A program made the position numbers and the translations under genes. A DNA stretch of 64,000 nucleotides from Oleiagrimonas sp963817755 (lineage in GTDB: Bacteria > Pseudomonadota > Gammaproteobacteria > Xanthomonadales > Rhodanobacteraceae), in assembly GCA_963817755.1 (NCBI GenBank), contig CAWFPB010000001.1, positions 186,001 to 250,000 on the forward strand. The letters run 5' to 3'. Positions 20,272-29,027 of this stretch are shown piece by piece. The notes beneath the pieces were generated by a model. The model was not told the DNA's origin. It searched no databases and worked only from the letters and a program-made list of their open reading frames with translations. Every line of letters starts with the position of its first letter. The stretch's first letter is position 1.

Positions 20272-20958
20272 TCAGACGATGCGGGTCTCGAGCCGGGCGA
20301 AGCCTTCGAGTTCGGCGGATAGTTCGTCCCCGCGCTCGAGGGCGGCCACGCCGGCCGGCGTGCCAGTGAAGATCAGGTCGCCGGCCTTCAGTTCGAACAG
20401 GTGCGACAGCTCGGCGATGATCTCCGGCACCGACCACAGCATCGCTCCCAGTTCGGCCTGCTGGCGCTCCTGGCCGTTCACCACGAGGCGCAGCCGGGTG
20501 GACGCCTGTGGCGCACCATCGGAGGCTGGATGCAGGGCCGAGACCGGCGCGGAATGATCGAAGGCCTTGGCCACGTCCCATGGCTGGCCCTTTTCCTTGG
20601 CCCGCGCCTGCAGGTCGCGGCGGGTCAGGTCCAGGCCCACGCCGTAGCCGAACACGCAGCCGGTGGCAGACGCCGGCGCGATGTCGCGGCCGCCGCTGCC
20701 CAGTGCGACCACCATCTCGACCTCGTGGTGCAGCTCGGCGGTGGCGCTCGGGTAGGGCGTGTCCGCACCGTCGGTCACCAGTGCATCGGACGGCTTGGTG
20801 AAGAATAGCGGCGCCTTGCGGTCGACCGTGGCGCCCATCTCGCGTGCATGGTCGGCGTAGTTGCGGCCGATGCAGAAGATGCGCCGCACCGGGAAACGAC
20901 GGTCGGATCCGAGGACCGGCAGGCTGGGAACCGAAGGCGGGGCGAATACGTAGGACAT
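20272..20958 (-). CDS. Fumarylacetoacetate hydrolase-family protein
   Basis: 228 aa FAH-fold enzyme. Seen: the family start RRIFCIGRNYADHAREMG, FFTKPSDALV, the metal-binding acidic residues in HHEVEMVV and later GLDLTRRDLQ, and the C-terminal LIFTGTPAGVAAL. Relatives include fumarylpyruvate hydrolase and acylpyruvases, all cleaving C-C bonds in 3-acylpyruvate-like substrates with Mg2+. Specificity cannot be read from sequence. Only the distal 228 codons of the long open frame are real; upstream is antisense to the ABC module. Confidence 0.92.
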   Translation of the reverse strand: MSYVFAPPSVPSLPVLGSDRRFPVRRIFCIGRNYADHAREMGATVDRKAPLFFTKPSDALVTDGADTPYPSATAELHHEVEMVVALGSGGRDIAPASATGCVFGYGVGLDLTRRDLQARAKEKGQPWDVAKAFDHSAPVSALHPASDGAPQASTRLRLVVNGQERQQAELGAMLWSVPEIIAELSHLFELKAGDLIFTGTPAGVAALERGDELSAELEGFARLETRIV

Positions 20959-21025
20959 GGATGAACCTCGGGGATACGGCGGATCGTGCGAAGGATATAG
21001 GCATTCGCGCGGATTCAGCGGGGCG

Positions 21026-21101
21026 TGACAGCTGTCAGGATCGACGCATGATGGCTGATCATGGTGACCGGGCCGGGCAACTGCCAGTCTATGGCAGACT
21101 G
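21026..21101. promoter_or_regulatory. Palindromic elements upstream of the first ABC export module
   Basis: The 177-bp divergent gap has a perfect 12-bp palindrome TGACAGCTGTCA (21026-21037) and two overlapping inverted repeats, CTGCCA-N5-TGGCAG (21081-21097) and CAGTCT-N5-AGACTG (21085-21101). These may be operators for the divergent genes; no cognate regulator can be named. Confidence 0.4.
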
Positions 21102-21135
21102 CCTTGGCCATGCAGGACAAGGATGAGGATGCATC

Positions 21136-22383
21136 GTGAATGACGGCATGTCGGCCAACGAACTGTTGAAGGAACTGCGCATTGATCGCGCCCAGCGCGA
21201 CGACCATGGCGAGGGCCCGCGTCGCTGGCCGTGGGTGCTGGCGATCGTCCTGGTCGTGGCGGCGGTACTGGCCGTGGGCGGCTGGATGCTGATGCGCGGC
21301 GCGCCGGTGCCGGTGGCCACGGTGACGGCCGAACGGCCCTCGTCGGCCTCCGGCGGCCAGGCCGTGCTGCAGGCCACCGGCTACGTCACCGCGCGCCGCC
21401 AGGCCACGGTGTCGGCACAGATCGTCGGCACCCTGACGCAGGTGCTGATCGAGGAAGGTGACCACGTGAAGAAGGGCCAGGTGCTGGCGCGGCTGGAGGA
21501 CAGCGCGCAGGCGGCCCAGCTGAACGCGGCCAAGGCCAGCGCCCAGGCCGCCCAGGCACAGACCCTTCAGGTCAAGGCCGAACTGACCCAGGCGCAGCGC
21601 GATCTGACGCGCCAGGATGAACTGGTCGGGCGCGGACTGGTCTCGAAGCAGCAGGCCGAAGTGGCCCGCACCAAGGTCGAAACGCTGGCGGCCCAGCTCA
21701 ACGTGCAGCGCCGGCAGGCGCAGGCTGCCCAGGCGCAGGTGCGCCTGGCCCAGGTCAATTACGACTACACCGTGATCCGGGCGCCGTTCTCGGGCGTGAT
21801 CACCGCCAAGACCGCGCAGGTGGGCGAAATCATCGCCCCCGCGGCGGCTGGCGGCGGCTTCACCCGGACCGGCGTGGGCACCATCGTCGACATGGACTCG
21901 CTGGAAGTGGACGTGGACGTCAACGAGTCCTACATCGGCCGCGTCAAGCCGGACATGCCGGCCGAGGCGGTGCTCGACGCCTATCCGGACTGGACCGTTC
22001 CCGCGCACGTGATCGCCATCGTGCCGGCCGCCGACCGCAGCAAGGCCACGGTCAAGGTGCGCGTGGCGCTGGATGCCAGGGACTCGCGCATCATTCCCGA
22101 CATGGGCGTGCGCGTGTCGTTCCTGGAAAAGCGACCGCAGGCGTCGGTGCCGCGCAAGGGCGTGCTGGTGCCGGCCAGCGCCATCGTCCGCCGCGACGGC
22201 CACACGGTCGTGTTCACCCTGGTCGACGGCCGCGCGGTGCTGCATCAGGTGCAACCTGCGAAGCAGGCCTATGGCGACCTGCGCCTGTTGCCCGGCGGTG
22301 TCGAGGCCGGCGCGACCGTGATCGACCGGCCACCGGAATCGCTGAAAGACGGCAGTCCGGCCAGGGCCGAAAAGAAATCCTGA
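21136..22383 (+). CDS. Periplasmic adaptor (membrane fusion) subunit of an ABC exporter
   Basis: 415 aa, HlyD/MacA-type adaptor. Cytoplasmic N-terminus, a membrane anchor (~residues 36-55, WVLAIVLVVAAVLAVGGWML), lipoyl half-motifs (GYVTARRQATVSAQIVGTL and YDYTVIRAPFSGVITAKTA) flanking an Ala/Gln-rich coiled-coil hairpin, then beta-barrel and membrane-proximal domains. Starts with GTG after AGGATGAGGA. It lies in a row with an ATPase and two permeases, so the four genes should form one tripartite export or lipid/peptide efflux system. Confidence 0.92.
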   Translation: MNDGMSANELLKELRIDRAQRDDHGEGPRRWPWVLAIVLVVAAVLAVGGWMLMRGAPVPVATVTAERPSSASGGQAVLQATGYVTARRQATVSAQIVGTLTQVLIEEGDHVKKGQVLARLEDSAQAAQLNAAKASAQAAQAQTLQVKAELTQAQRDLTRQDELVGRGLVSKQQAEVARTKVETLAAQLNVQRRQAQAAQAQVRLAQVNYDYTVIRAPFSGVITAKTAQVGEIIAPAAAGGGFTRTGVGTIVDMDSLEVDVDVNESYIGRVKPDMPAEAVLDAYPDWTVPAHVIAIVPAADRSKATVKVRVALDARDSRIIPDMGVRVSFLEKRPQASVPRKGVLVPASAIVRRDGHTVVFTLVDGRAVLHQVQPAKQAYGDLRLLPGGVEAGATVIDRPPESLKDGSPARAEKKS

Positions 22384-22416
22384 ATCGCCGGCACGATGTC
22401 GGTGGAGGAAGCTGGC

Positions 22417-23103
22417 ATGAGCGTATTGATCGAGATCCACGACCTGTCCAAGGTCTACACCCGCGGCAAGCAGAAGCTGGAAGTGCTGCACGGCGTTGAT
22501 CTGGACGTGGCCGAAGGCGACTTCCTGGCGCTGATGGGCCCGTCCGGCTCCGGCAAGACCACACTGCTGAACATGATCGGCGGGCTGGACACGCCGTCCG
22601 GCGGCAGCATCCGCGTGGGCGACAACCACATCGACCGGCTGGACGGCGCGGCGCTGGCGCGTTGGCGTGCTTCCAACGTCGGCTTCATCTTCCAGTTCTA
22701 CAACCTGATGCCGATGCTCAGCGCGCAGAAGAACGTCGAGCTTCCGTTGCTGCTGACCAAGCTTTCAGCAGCGCAGCGCAAGCGCAATGCGGCTATCGCA
22801 CTGACCCTGGTCGGGCTGGCCGACCGTGCCACGCACAAGCCGGCCGAGCTGTCCGGCGGGCAGCAGCAGCGCGTGGCCATCGCCCGCGCGATCGTCTCCG
22901 ATCCGATGCTGCTGGTGTGCGACGAGCCCACCGGCGACCTCGACCGCGAGTCGGCCGAAGAAGTGCTGGGCCTGCTGCGCACGCTCAACCGCGACCACGG
23001 CAAGACCATCGTCATGGTGACCCACGATCCCAAGGCCGCCGAGTACGCCACCCACACGCTGCATCTGGACAAGGGCACGCTGGTCGAGCATGCCGGCGCC
23101 TGA
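22417..23103 (+). CDS. ABC transporter ATP-binding protein (MacB/LolD type)
   Basis: 228 aa nucleotide-binding subunit. Walker A GPSGSGKTT, Q-loop FIFQFYNLMP, signature LSGGQQQRVAIARA, Walker B LLVCDEPTGDLD, and H-loop VTHDPKAA. The start at ATG 22417 has GGAGGAAG at proper distance; the in-frame ATG at 22396 has none. It powers the two permeases that follow; the LolD-like type suggests mechanotransmission rather than classical membrane transport. Confidence 0.95.
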   Translation: MSVLIEIHDLSKVYTRGKQKLEVLHGVDLDVAEGDFLALMGPSGSGKTTLLNMIGGLDTPSGGSIRVGDNHIDRLDGAALARWRASNVGFIFQFYNLMPMLSAQKNVELPLLLTKLSAAQRKRNAAIALTLVGLADRATHKPAELSGGQQQRVAIARAIVSDPMLLVCDEPTGDLDRESAEEVLGLLRTLNRDHGKTIVMVTHDPKAAEYATHTLHLDKGTLVEHAGA

Positions 23104-23128
23104 CGGGGCGCGAGACGGGAGAGGCACC

Positions 23129-24292
23129 ATGAAATACCTGCACCTGATCCTCGCGGCACTGTTCCGGCGCAAGACCCGGACCATCCTCACGCTGGTCTCG
23201 ATCCTGACCGCCTTCATGCTGTTCGGCATGCTCGATGCGGTGCGTTCGGCCTTCGACACCGGCAGCCAGAGCCTGGCTGGCGCCAGCCGCCTGATCACCA
23301 CCTCGCGCTATTCCATCATCCAGTCGCTGCCCAAGGCCCTGGATACCCGCATCGCCGCGGTCGACGGCGTCAAGGGCGTGGCCTGGGCCAACTGGTTCGG
23401 CGGCTACTACCAGCAGCCGCGCAATTTCGTGTTCAGCTACGCGGTCAGCCCCAACTACGTCGACCTGTATCCGGAGATGCAGGTGACGCCGGCCCAGCGC
23501 AAGGCCTTCGCCGAAACCCGGGCGGGCGCGCTGGTCGGCGCCAAGCTGGCCGAACGCTACGGCTGGAAGGTGGGCGACAAGATTCCGCTCAATTCCTCGA
23601 TCTTCCCGCAGAAAAACGGCAGCAAGACCTGGGATTTCGATATCGTCGGCATCTACAAGACCGCCAAGGATGCAGCCAATGGCATGGACCAGCTGTTCCT
23701 GCTGCACTGGAAGTATTTCGACGAGGCCAATGCCTTCGGCAGCGGCAACGTCGGCTGGTACGTCGAGCGCATGGCCGACCCAGCCGGTGCCGACCGCGTG
23801 GCCGGCGCCATCGACGCGTTGTCGGCCAATTCCGACCACGAGACCAAGACCCAGACCGAGCAGGCTTTCCAGGCCTCGTTCGCCAAGCAGCTGGGCGACA
23901 TCGGGCTGATCGTCGGCGCCATCATGGGCGCGGTGTTCTTCACCCTGATTTTGCTGACCGGCAACACCATGGCCCAGGCGGTGCGTGAACGCACCTCCGA
24001 GCTGGCGGTGCTCAAGACCATCGGGTTCTCCAGCACCAGCGTGCTGATGATGGTGCTGGCCGAGTCGGTGCTGATGCTGATGATCGGCGGCCTGATCGGG
24101 CTGGGGCTGGCCTCGGTGATCATCCCGGCGGTCACGGCCGCCAGCGACGGCATGGTGCAGCTGCCTCCGATGCGCTGGGGCAGCTGGGCGCTGGGTGCGG
24201 TGCTGATGCTCGGCATCGGCGTGGTGGTGGGTGCCTTGCCGGCCATCCGCGCGATGCGCCTGAACATCGTCGATGCGCTGGCCGGACGCTGA
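23129..24292 (+). CDS. ABC transporter permease, FtsX/MacB fold (first)
   Basis: 387 aa. N-terminal span (~residues 18-38), a periplasmic MacB-type domain (~40-265), then three C-terminal spans of the FtsX domain (GLIVGAIMGAVFFTLILL; VLMMVLAESVLMLMIGGLIG; LGAVLMLGIGVVVGALPAI). ERTSELAVLKTIGF is the coupling-helix motif of the family. The ATG at 23129 follows GGGAGAGG. Pairs with the next permease as a heterodimer. Confidence 0.93.
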   Translation: MKYLHLILAALFRRKTRTILTLVSILTAFMLFGMLDAVRSAFDTGSQSLAGASRLITTSRYSIIQSLPKALDTRIAAVDGVKGVAWANWFGGYYQQPRNFVFSYAVSPNYVDLYPEMQVTPAQRKAFAETRAGALVGAKLAERYGWKVGDKIPLNSSIFPQKNGSKTWDFDIVGIYKTAKDAANGMDQLFLLHWKYFDEANAFGSGNVGWYVERMADPAGADRVAGAIDALSANSDHETKTQTEQAFQASFAKQLGDIGLIVGAIMGAVFFTLILLTGNTMAQAVRERTSELAVLKTIGFSSTSVLMMVLAESVLMLMIGGLIGLGLASVIIPAVTAASDGMVQLPPMRWGSWALGAVLMLGIGVVVGALPAIRAMRLNIVDALAGR

Positions 24293-24303
24293 GGAGAATC
24301 GTC

Positions 24304-25626
24304 ATGAAAAGACTGATCGGAGTCCTCAAGGGCCTGGGCCTGGGACTGGTGCTTGCCGTGGTGCTGGTGGCCTGGTCGATGTCGTCGTGGCCGGTGGTGC
24401 TGGTGATGGTGGTCGCGCTGGGCCTGTGGCTGGCGCTGTCCCGCAGCGGGCAACGCACGCTGTCGGTGACGCGGGTCGGTATCAGTACCTTGGGCCAGCG
24501 TATCGGCGCATCCTCGGTGATCGTGATCGGCATTGCCGGCGTGGTCGGCGTACTGGTGGCCATGCTGGCCATGGGCGAGGGCTTTCGCCACACCCTGATG
24601 CAGTCGGGCAGCAATGACACCGCCATCGTCCTGCGCGGCGGCTCCAACGCCGAGCTGAATTCGGTGCTCGATCGCGCCAGCGTCGACGTGATCACCGAGG
24701 CACCGGGCGTGGCACGTGACGCGCAGGGCCGGCCGGTTGCCTCGCCGGAGCTGTCAGTGGTCGCCAACCTGCCCAAGAAGAGCGAACCGTCGGTCGACGC
24801 CAACGTGCAGATCCGCGGCGTCGGCCCGCAGGCCTGGGCCTTGCGGCCGCAGGTGAAGATCACTGCCGGGCGGCGATTCAAGCCGGGCCTTCGCGAGCTG
24901 GTCGCCGGCCAGGGCGCGGCGCGCCAGTTCGCCGGCCTGGAGGTCGGGCACACCATACGCCTGGCCGGGCAGCAGTGGACCGTGGTCGGGCATTTCGCCA
25001 GCGGCGACTCGCACGATTCGGAGTTGTGGGGCGATGCCGGCACGGTGGCGTCGGCCTACCGTCGCGGATCGTCCGTGCAGTCGGTCACCGTGCGCCTGAG
25101 CTCGCCGGCGGCCTTCGACCGCTTCAAGGCGGCATTGACCAGCGATCCACGCCTGAAGGTCGATGTCGAGACCACCCGTGCATACTTCAGCAAGCAGTCC
25201 GAGCGCCTGGCCAAGCTGATTCGCATCATCGGCATCACCGTCGGCGTGATCATGGCCATCGGTGCCATCTTCGGCGCGCTCAACACCATGTTCGCCGCCG
25301 TGGCCTCGCGTTCGCGCGAGATCGCCACCCTGCGCGCGATCGGCTTTCGCAACGTGCCGGTCGTGATCTCGGTGATGCTGGAAACCATGTTGCTGGCGCT
25401 GCTGGGTGGCCTGATCGGCGGCCTGGTCGCCTGGCTGCTGTTCAACAACTACCAGGCCTCGACCCTGGGCGCGAACTTCAGCCAGGTGGTGTTCCGGTTC
25501 CGGGTCACGCCGGCATTGCTGTGGAACGGCCTGAAGTGGGCCCTGGCCATCGGCTTCGTCGGTGGCCTGTTTCCGGCACTGCGTGCCGCGCGGTTGCCGG
25601 TGTCTTCGGCGCTGCGCGAATCCTGA
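24304..25626 (+). CDS. ABC transporter permease, FtsX/MacB fold (second)
   Basis: 440 aa. It differs from its partner by extra hydrophobic segments at the N-terminus (~residues 10-55) before the first core span (ASSVIVIGIAGVVGVLVAML). Then a periplasmic MacB domain and three C-terminal spans; SREIATLRAIGFRNVPVV is the coupling motif. Begins 11 nt after the first permease with AGGAGA as RBS. Last gene of the module; a 34-bp perfect palindrome lies 39 bp downstream. Confidence 0.93.
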   Translation: MKRLIGVLKGLGLGLVLAVVLVAWSMSSWPVVLVMVVALGLWLALSRSGQRTLSVTRVGISTLGQRIGASSVIVIGIAGVVGVLVAMLAMGEGFRHTLMQSGSNDTAIVLRGGSNAELNSVLDRASVDVITEAPGVARDAQGRPVASPELSVVANLPKKSEPSVDANVQIRGVGPQAWALRPQVKITAGRRFKPGLRELVAGQGAARQFAGLEVGHTIRLAGQQWTVVGHFASGDSHDSELWGDAGTVASAYRRGSSVQSVTVRLSSPAAFDRFKAALTSDPRLKVDVETTRAYFSKQSERLAKLIRIIGITVGVIMAIGAIFGALNTMFAAVASRSREIATLRAIGFRNVPVVISVMLETMLLALLGGLIGGLVAWLLFNNYQASTLGANFSQVVFRFRVTPALLWNGLKWALAIGFVGGLFPALRAARLPVSSALRES

Positions 25627-25665
25627 TCGTCGCGACCGTTCCATGAGGGTTGCCGACGTCTGCGA

Positions 25666-25699
25666 TGTGTCATCGGTCACGGCCGTGACCGATGACACA
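25666..25699. repeat. Perfect 34-bp palindrome
   Basis: Arm TGTGTCATCGGTCACGG is followed directly by its exact reverse complement, with no loop. It lies between the second permease and the MBL-like gene. There is no T-tract on either side, so it is not a standard intrinsic terminator. Confidence 0.85.
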
Positions 25700-25757
25700 G
25701 GGCGCGGCCGGGAGGTGTCGATACGATCCTGCCTCCCCACACCCACGAGGTCATCCG

Positions 25758-27329
25758 ATGGTCCGATTCCCGTGGCACGCGGTCGCGTGCACTGCCGTCC
25801 TGGCAACCCTTGCCTGTACATCGGCCGCGAAGGCATCCACGACGCCGGCCGGCGCTCCGGGCTGCCCGGGCATGAATGCCCGCCAGTGCCTGCACCGGGC
25901 CATCGACGCGATGGGCGGTCGCGCGCGCCTGCATGCCGTCGGCAACGTGGAACTCAAAGGTGTCGGCCACACACGCCTGGTTGAACAGTCGTACCGCCAG
26001 CAGCCGTTCCTGACGTCCTACCAGCGGTTCCATCGCCTGCTGGACCTGAGCGGTCAGCGCGTGCGATTGGAAATCCGCAATACCTGGCCGCAGGCCGGTG
26101 GCGCCTCGCCGGTGGTGCGCCCGAGCACGCTGGTGGTCACGCCGCAGGGCGGCCTGTTCGAAAGAGGCGGGCATGACGTTCCGGCACCGGAGTCGACCCG
26201 TCGCGATGCGCGCGACATGCTGGCGCTGGATCCGGTGCGCCTGCTGCTGACGGCCTTGGCCGCGCCGGACTTGCGCTTCGCCGCGCCCGAGCGCATGCAC
26301 GGCACCACGGACGCGGTGCTGGCATTCACCCATGACGGCGTGTCGCTGCACGTGCTGCTGAACCCGGACAATCACTTGCCCGACGCACTGGAATCCACGC
26401 GTACTTTCGACGATTTCTGGTATGCCTGGGGCGACGTGCACCAGCGCATCTGCTACGACAACTGGATCCTGGTCGACGGGATCCGCTATCCCACCGCGCA
26501 GGTGGAATACCGCAACGGCCTGGAATGGCGATCGCGCCAGGTCCTTGGCGTCCGCTTCAACGTGCCGCTTGCGGCGAAGGACTTCGCGTTGCCTGCGAAG
26601 GACCGCAAGCCGGGCCGCCCCGGAAGCCCCTGGGAGCGCCCGTTCCAGGCCAGCCATCATGTCCGGTTGGCGTCGGGCGTGGATCTGTACCGTGGGGCAT
26701 GGAACACCACCCTGATCCGCCAGGACGACGGCGTGGTGGTGCTCGAGGCACCAATCTCGCCGCTTTACACCCGCGGCATCCTTGCCCAGGCGCACAAGCT
26801 GCACCCGAAACTGCCGGTCAAGGCCGTGCTCAGCACGTCCGATTCGTGGCCGCATGTCGCCGGCGTGCGCGAGGTCGTGGCCGCAGGCATCCCGGTGTAC
26901 GCGCTGGACCAGAACCTGCCCTTGCTCCAGCGCATGGTCGATGCACCGCATGACCTGCATCCGGACACCCTGGCGCTGCATCCACGCGTGCCGCAGTGGC
27001 GCAGCGTTGCCTCGCGGCGGGTGATCGGGCATGGCGCCAACCGCATGGTGCTGTATCCGCTGCGCGGCGCGGACACGGCGCGCCAGTACATGGTCTACTT
27101 CCCCGCGCACAAGTTGTTGTACGCCAGCGATACCCTGTACATCCAGGGCAAGACGCATGCGCTGTACATGCCCGAGCTGATGCACGAGGTCATCGAAGCG
27201 GCGCGTCGTGCGCACCTGGATGTGCGTACGGTCTACGCCATGCATCAGGGGCCCACGCCGTGGGCGAAGGTGCTCAAGCTGGTGCAGGCGGCGCAGCGCG
27301 CTCCGAAACCGCTTAGCGCCGGCGGCTGA
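25758..27329 (+). CDS. Exported metallo-beta-lactamase-like protein with a degenerate metal site
   Basis: 523 aa with a signal peptide (VACTAVLATLACTSAAKAS). The N-terminal half (QCLHRAIDAMGGRARLHAVGNVELKG) resembles exported proteins that carry an outer-membrane-like beta domain before an MBL fold. The C-terminal half follows MBL topology, but the HxHxDH motif reads STSDSWPHVAG (residues ~359-369). An aspartate (LLYASDTLY) and a late histidine (AMHQGPTPW) are kept. Probably not a normal di-zinc hydrolase; substrate unknown. The start at 25758 was chosen for the signal peptide. It overlaps the convergent EamA gene by 17 nt. Confidence 0.7.
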   Translation: MVRFPWHAVACTAVLATLACTSAAKASTTPAGAPGCPGMNARQCLHRAIDAMGGRARLHAVGNVELKGVGHTRLVEQSYRQQPFLTSYQRFHRLLDLSGQRVRLEIRNTWPQAGGASPVVRPSTLVVTPQGGLFERGGHDVPAPESTRRDARDMLALDPVRLLLTALAAPDLRFAAPERMHGTTDAVLAFTHDGVSLHVLLNPDNHLPDALESTRTFDDFWYAWGDVHQRICYDNWILVDGIRYPTAQVEYRNGLEWRSRQVLGVRFNVPLAAKDFALPAKDRKPGRPGSPWERPFQASHHVRLASGVDLYRGAWNTTLIRQDDGVVVLEAPISPLYTRGILAQAHKLHPKLPVKAVLSTSDSWPHVAGVREVVAAGIPVYALDQNLPLLQRMVDAPHDLHPDTLALHPRVPQWRSVASRRVIGHGANRMVLYPLRGADTARQYMVYFPAHKLLYASDTLYIQGKTHALYMPELMHEVIEAARRAHLDVRTVYAMHQGPTPWAKVLKLVQAAQRAPKPLSAGG

Positions 27330-28239
27330 GGATCACGATGGCCACGCCCAGCAGGATCACGGCCATGCCGGCCAGGTCCACCGGGCCGACGTGCTCGCCG
27401 CCCAGCATCACGCCGAACAGCACCGCGACCGGCGGGTTGACGTAGGCGTAGCTGGTCGACAGCGCCGGTCGCACGTTGCGCAGCAGGAATACGTAGGAGC
27501 TGAAGCCGATGATCGAGCCGAACAGCGCCAGGTAGCCGATGGCCAGGGTGGCGTGCAGGGTCGGGTGCGTGGGCAGGTGCTCGCCGGTCATTCCGGCGGT
27601 GACGGCCAGCGCCACGCTGGCACACAGCATCTGCGCGGCGGTGTTCATGGGGCCGGCCGGCATGTCCTGGCGCCGGCTCCAGGACGAACCGAAGGCCCAC
27701 AGGGCGGCGGCGCAGACCAGGGCCAGCGCGCCGATGCGCGAGCCGGACAGGGTGCTGCCCAGGTTGAGGACCACCACGCCGGAAAAGCCGATCATCAGCC
27801 CCAGCAGTTCGCGGCGCTGCGGCCACTCGCCGTACAGGCCGTTGAACAGGGTGGCGAACAGCGGCATGGAGGCCACCGCGACGGCGGCAATGCCCGAGCT
27901 GACGCTCTGTTCGGCGTAGCACACCAGGCCGTTGCCGCCGAGCAGCAGCAGTGTGCCGACGATGGCGGCGTTGCGCCATTGCCGCCGGGAAGGCGGCGCA
28001 ACGCCGCGCAGGCGCAGCCAGGCGTACATCAGGGAACCGGCGAAGGCGAATCGGATCGCCGCCAGCAGGAACGGCGGCCAGCTTTCCAGGGCGAAGCGGA
28101 TCGCCAGGTAGGTCGAGCCCCAGACCAGGTACAGCGAGACCAGCGCCAATGGCACCAGCCAACGATGTTCGGCGGGCACCGCGGTCGCGGCGTCGGTCGG
28201 GACGACGGCGGTCGGGCCGCCGGGAATGCGGGTGTTCAT
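27313..28239 (-). CDS. EamA-family (DMT superfamily) transporter
   Basis: 308 aa, about ten membrane spans in two EamA repeats. The first repeat begins WLVPLALVSLYLVWGSTYLAI, with the family motif WGSTY; the second begins AQMLCASVALAV and contains LAIGYLALFGSIIGFSSYVFLLR. Relatives export amino acids or metabolites (YedA/RhaT-like), but specificity cannot be read. Convergent with the MBL-like gene. Confidence 0.93.
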   Translation of the reverse strand: MNTRIPGGPTAVVPTDAATAVPAEHRWLVPLALVSLYLVWGSTYLAIRFALESWPPFLLAAIRFAFAGSLMYAWLRLRGVAPPSRRQWRNAAIVGTLLLLGGNGLVCYAEQSVSSGIAAVAVASMPLFATLFNGLYGEWPQRRELLGLMIGFSGVVVLNLGSTLSGSRIGALALVCAAALWAFGSSWSRRQDMPAGPMNTAAQMLCASVALAVTAGMTGEHLPTHPTLHATLAIGYLALFGSIIGFSSYVFLLRNVRPALSTSYAYVNPPVAVLFGVMLGGEHVGPVDLAGMAVILLGVAIVILSRRR

Positions 28240-28289
28240 GCGCGCGCCGGGAAGGGGGCGGGCGCGCAGTGTAGCGCCGTCCGGCGCGA

Positions 28290-28565
28290 TCAGGAATGCG
28301 TGGAGTCGCGACGCTCGTGGATGATCACGTATTCGCCTTCGATGACGTCCGATTCATGGGGCCGGTCGGGGCCGTCCGGGGGGCGTCGGTGGCGGTTGCG
28401 CCAGGCACCGACCAGCATCAGCACGGCGCCGACGGCGGCGAGGGCAAGGAAGGCGAAGAAACCGAACACCAGCAGGACGCCGAGCACGGCCAGGCCCAGC
28501 AGCGTCAGCGCCAGGCGCGCCAGCGGGTGGCGGGGTGGTTGCAGGAGAAACAGACGGGTGGGCAT
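28290..28565 (-). CDS. Small hypothetical membrane protein
   Basis: 91 aa with two closely spaced membrane helices (residues ~17-52, LALTLLGLAVLGVLLVF then FLALAAVGAVLMLVGAW), a basic stretch (RNRHRRPP) and an acidic C-terminus with VIEGEYVIIHE. I do not recognise the family. The much longer in-frame extension upstream is antisense to the SLC13 gene. It is divergent from the Rieske gene, with 57 bp between. Confidence 0.65.
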   Translation of the reverse strand: MPTRLFLLQPPRHPLARLALTLLGLAVLGVLLVFGFFAFLALAAVGAVLMLVGAWRNRHRRPPDGPDRPHESDVIEGEYVIIHERRDSTHS

Positions 28566-28622
28566 GGGGGCGAGCTCGCGAGCGGCTACAATCTCACCTC
28601 CCACGATGAGGTCGAAGTTGCC

Positions 28623-29027
28623 GTGATACAAGTGCCAGAGGTTGCCGGTCCCGAACATCCCGCGTACCTGTGCAGCATCGAAGATGTTGCCGATGGTGCT
28701 GCGATTGGCATCGAAAAAGAGGTCAACGGCATGCAACGTGCCTACATCGTGACAAGTTCCGACGGCCAGTTCCATGCCTATCGCAATGTCTGTCCGCACG
28801 CCGGCCGACGCCTGGACTGGGCACCGGGCCGGTTTCTGCTCAAGGATGGCGTCATGGTCTGTGCCGCGCACGGTGCGTGTTTCCGCATCGAGACCGGCCT
28901 GTGCATCAGCGGGCCGTGCCAGGGCGAGGAACTGCAGCGCATCGGCGTGCGCGTGGACGGCGAGGCCGTGCTGCTCGACGAGCCGGGCGAGCTGGACGAT
29001 GGAGCGGTCGGACCGGCTCAGGGGTAG
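28623..29027 (+). CDS. Rieske [2Fe-2S] ferredoxin-like protein
   Basis: About 134 aa, a single soluble Rieske domain. Both cluster-binding boxes are present: CPHAGRRLDW (Cys-x-His) and CAAHGACFRIETG (Cys-x2-His), with an invariant later GPC. Likely an electron-transfer or stand-alone Rieske protein rather than an oxygenase. No ATG begins near the domain edge; I use GTG 28623, placing PAYLCSIEDVADG correctly, but the start is uncertain (GTG 28632 also possible). It overlaps the convergent SLC13 gene by 10 nt. Confidence 0.82.
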   Translation: MIQVPEVAGPEHPAYLCSIEDVADGAAIGIEKEVNGMQRAYIVTSSDGQFHAYRNVCPHAGRRLDWAPGRFLLKDGVMVCAAHGACFRIETGLCISGPCQGEELQRIGVRVDGEAVLLDEPGELDDGAVGPAQG

